From positions 765,001 through 829,000 of the forward strand of contig JBBDHG010000030.1 in assembly GCA_037951165.1 (NCBI GenBank): a stretch of DNA of 64,000 nucleotides, in the 5' to 3' direction. The notes beneath the pieces were generated by a model. It was given only the letters and a program-made list of their open reading frames with translations. It was not told the origin of the DNA and ran no database searches. The stretch comes from Lophius americanus (Eukaryota; Chordata; Actinopteri; Lophiiformes; Lophiidae). How positions within the stretch are numbered: the stretch's first letter is position 1; every line of letters begins with the position of its first letter. Shown here one piece after another: positions 63,251 to 64,000 of this stretch. The position numbers were made by a program, and so were the translations under genes.

Positions 63251-64000
63251 TTGTGCCATATTTGTTTCTCTCTTTCTTACTTAAAGCTGTTTTGGTTTGG
63301 AGGCAGAGAGGACTGCTCCCAGATGTTGATACGAGGAGGTTTACAAACAGCAATTTCCTTGATTAGCTTCGGCAGAGCAACGTGAGGTGGAGTTTGGGCC
63401 AAGGCTGAGCAATGTAAACACGTGTGATCCTATCAGCCTGTGACTCATTCAGAAAAGAGGGAAGCCTTCTCATTGTTCCACCTGTGAAAGGAAGAATTCA
63501 AGGCCACATGGGACCACAGGCTGCCCACCCCAGCCCGAACCACCGGCTCTGTACAATGGAGCAGTTAGACTGTTAATCAAAACAAGAAGTGATTAGAGTC
63601 TAGACTTCTTCCGAACCCTCTGATCTCCTCCTGAGAGCAGTGCAAACCGTGGTCTGAGAAGATGCATACTAACTCAAGAACCATATGCTTATTTGAGCTG
63701 ATGTTAACAAATTTAGAATCATTTTGGGCTTTTCTCCAGTGTTAATTCGTCCAGTTTACCAAGGTCTTCACAATCACAGTCATTGCACAAGACTTACAGG
63801 CTACTTGCCTCAGACTTCCAGGGTCTTGCAGCCTGTGTATACAGTGAAGAAGTTTTGGCTGTCATGCTAGAGATAGGAGAAATGAAGGCTTACTGGTGCT
63901 TTTCTGAAAATGACCATGCCCGATCCATTCCTCTGGCTTGCTTTCGTCAGTAGTCCAACTGTTTATTTATCTGACATTTAAGCATTTAAACAAATAGCAT

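Larger units (their letters stand above)
62879..64000 (+). other. NFATC1 intron 6 (partial)
   Basis: Contains two (TG)n tracts near the donor. The rest (63255-64000) is complex sequence with no repeat or exon recognised. Confidence 0.65.

Noticed and set aside
62668..63259. Overlapping frames of 110-125 codons with TH/CV repeats
   Set aside because: Created by the TG arrays and antisense to NFATC1 exon 6.

Overview
This is a window of a vertebrate nuclear genome, almost certainly a percomorph-type teleost fish. Short, highly conserved protein-coding exons are split by GT-AG introns. The rest is AT-rich DNA with (CA)n, (TA)n and (GAA)n microsatellites and many old teleost-style transposon relics (Tc1-like DNA elements, RTE-like and other LINEs, SINEs). 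There is no bacterial gene organisation. Gene names are assigned by protein recognition; no database search was run.

Two genes lie head to tail on the + strand. (1) Positions 492-11391 hold the last twelve coding exons (443 codons plus stop) of ATP9B, a class-2 P4-ATPase. They cover the P-domain motifs and the C-terminal membrane half. The Asp-phosphorylation motif and the N-terminus lie upstream of the window. An 11-residue microexon near the C-terminus and the neighbouring NFATC1 favour ATP9B over ATP9A. (2) Positions 42400-62878 hold the first six coding exons (580 codons) of NFATC1: the calcineurin-docking and SP-repeat regulatory region, the whole N-terminal Rel-homology DNA-binding domain and the start of the IPT domain. 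The gene runs out of the window. The same ATP9B-NFATC1 order is known from human 18q23. The two genes are not known to work together: one is a trans-Golgi/endosomal P4-ATPase, the other a calcium-regulated transcription factor.

Regions: 1-11.4 kb, ATP9B, with a Tc1-like relic in the intron after exon D and a 19-unit, 22-bp minisatellite of CRE palindromes (10295-10716) just before the microexon. 11.4-42.3 kb, about 31 kb intergenic, dominated by dispersed repeats. One is a satellite-like family with recurrent ends (loci near 15.3, 17.8, 19.2, 28.3 and 39.5 kb). Others are a mosaic repeat carrying a fossil LINE reverse-transcriptase motif, a 1.4-kb element with about 200-bp inverted arms, and several nested insertions, two with readable target-site duplications. 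41.8-42.4 kb, NFATC1 P1 promoter with TATA box and clustered NFAT-core sites. 42.4-64 kb, NFATC1 exons with large repeat-bearing introns.

No CRISPR array, rRNA or functional tRNA gene was seen. The best candidates for something undescribed are the CRE minisatellite in ATP9B and the satellite-like repeat family.
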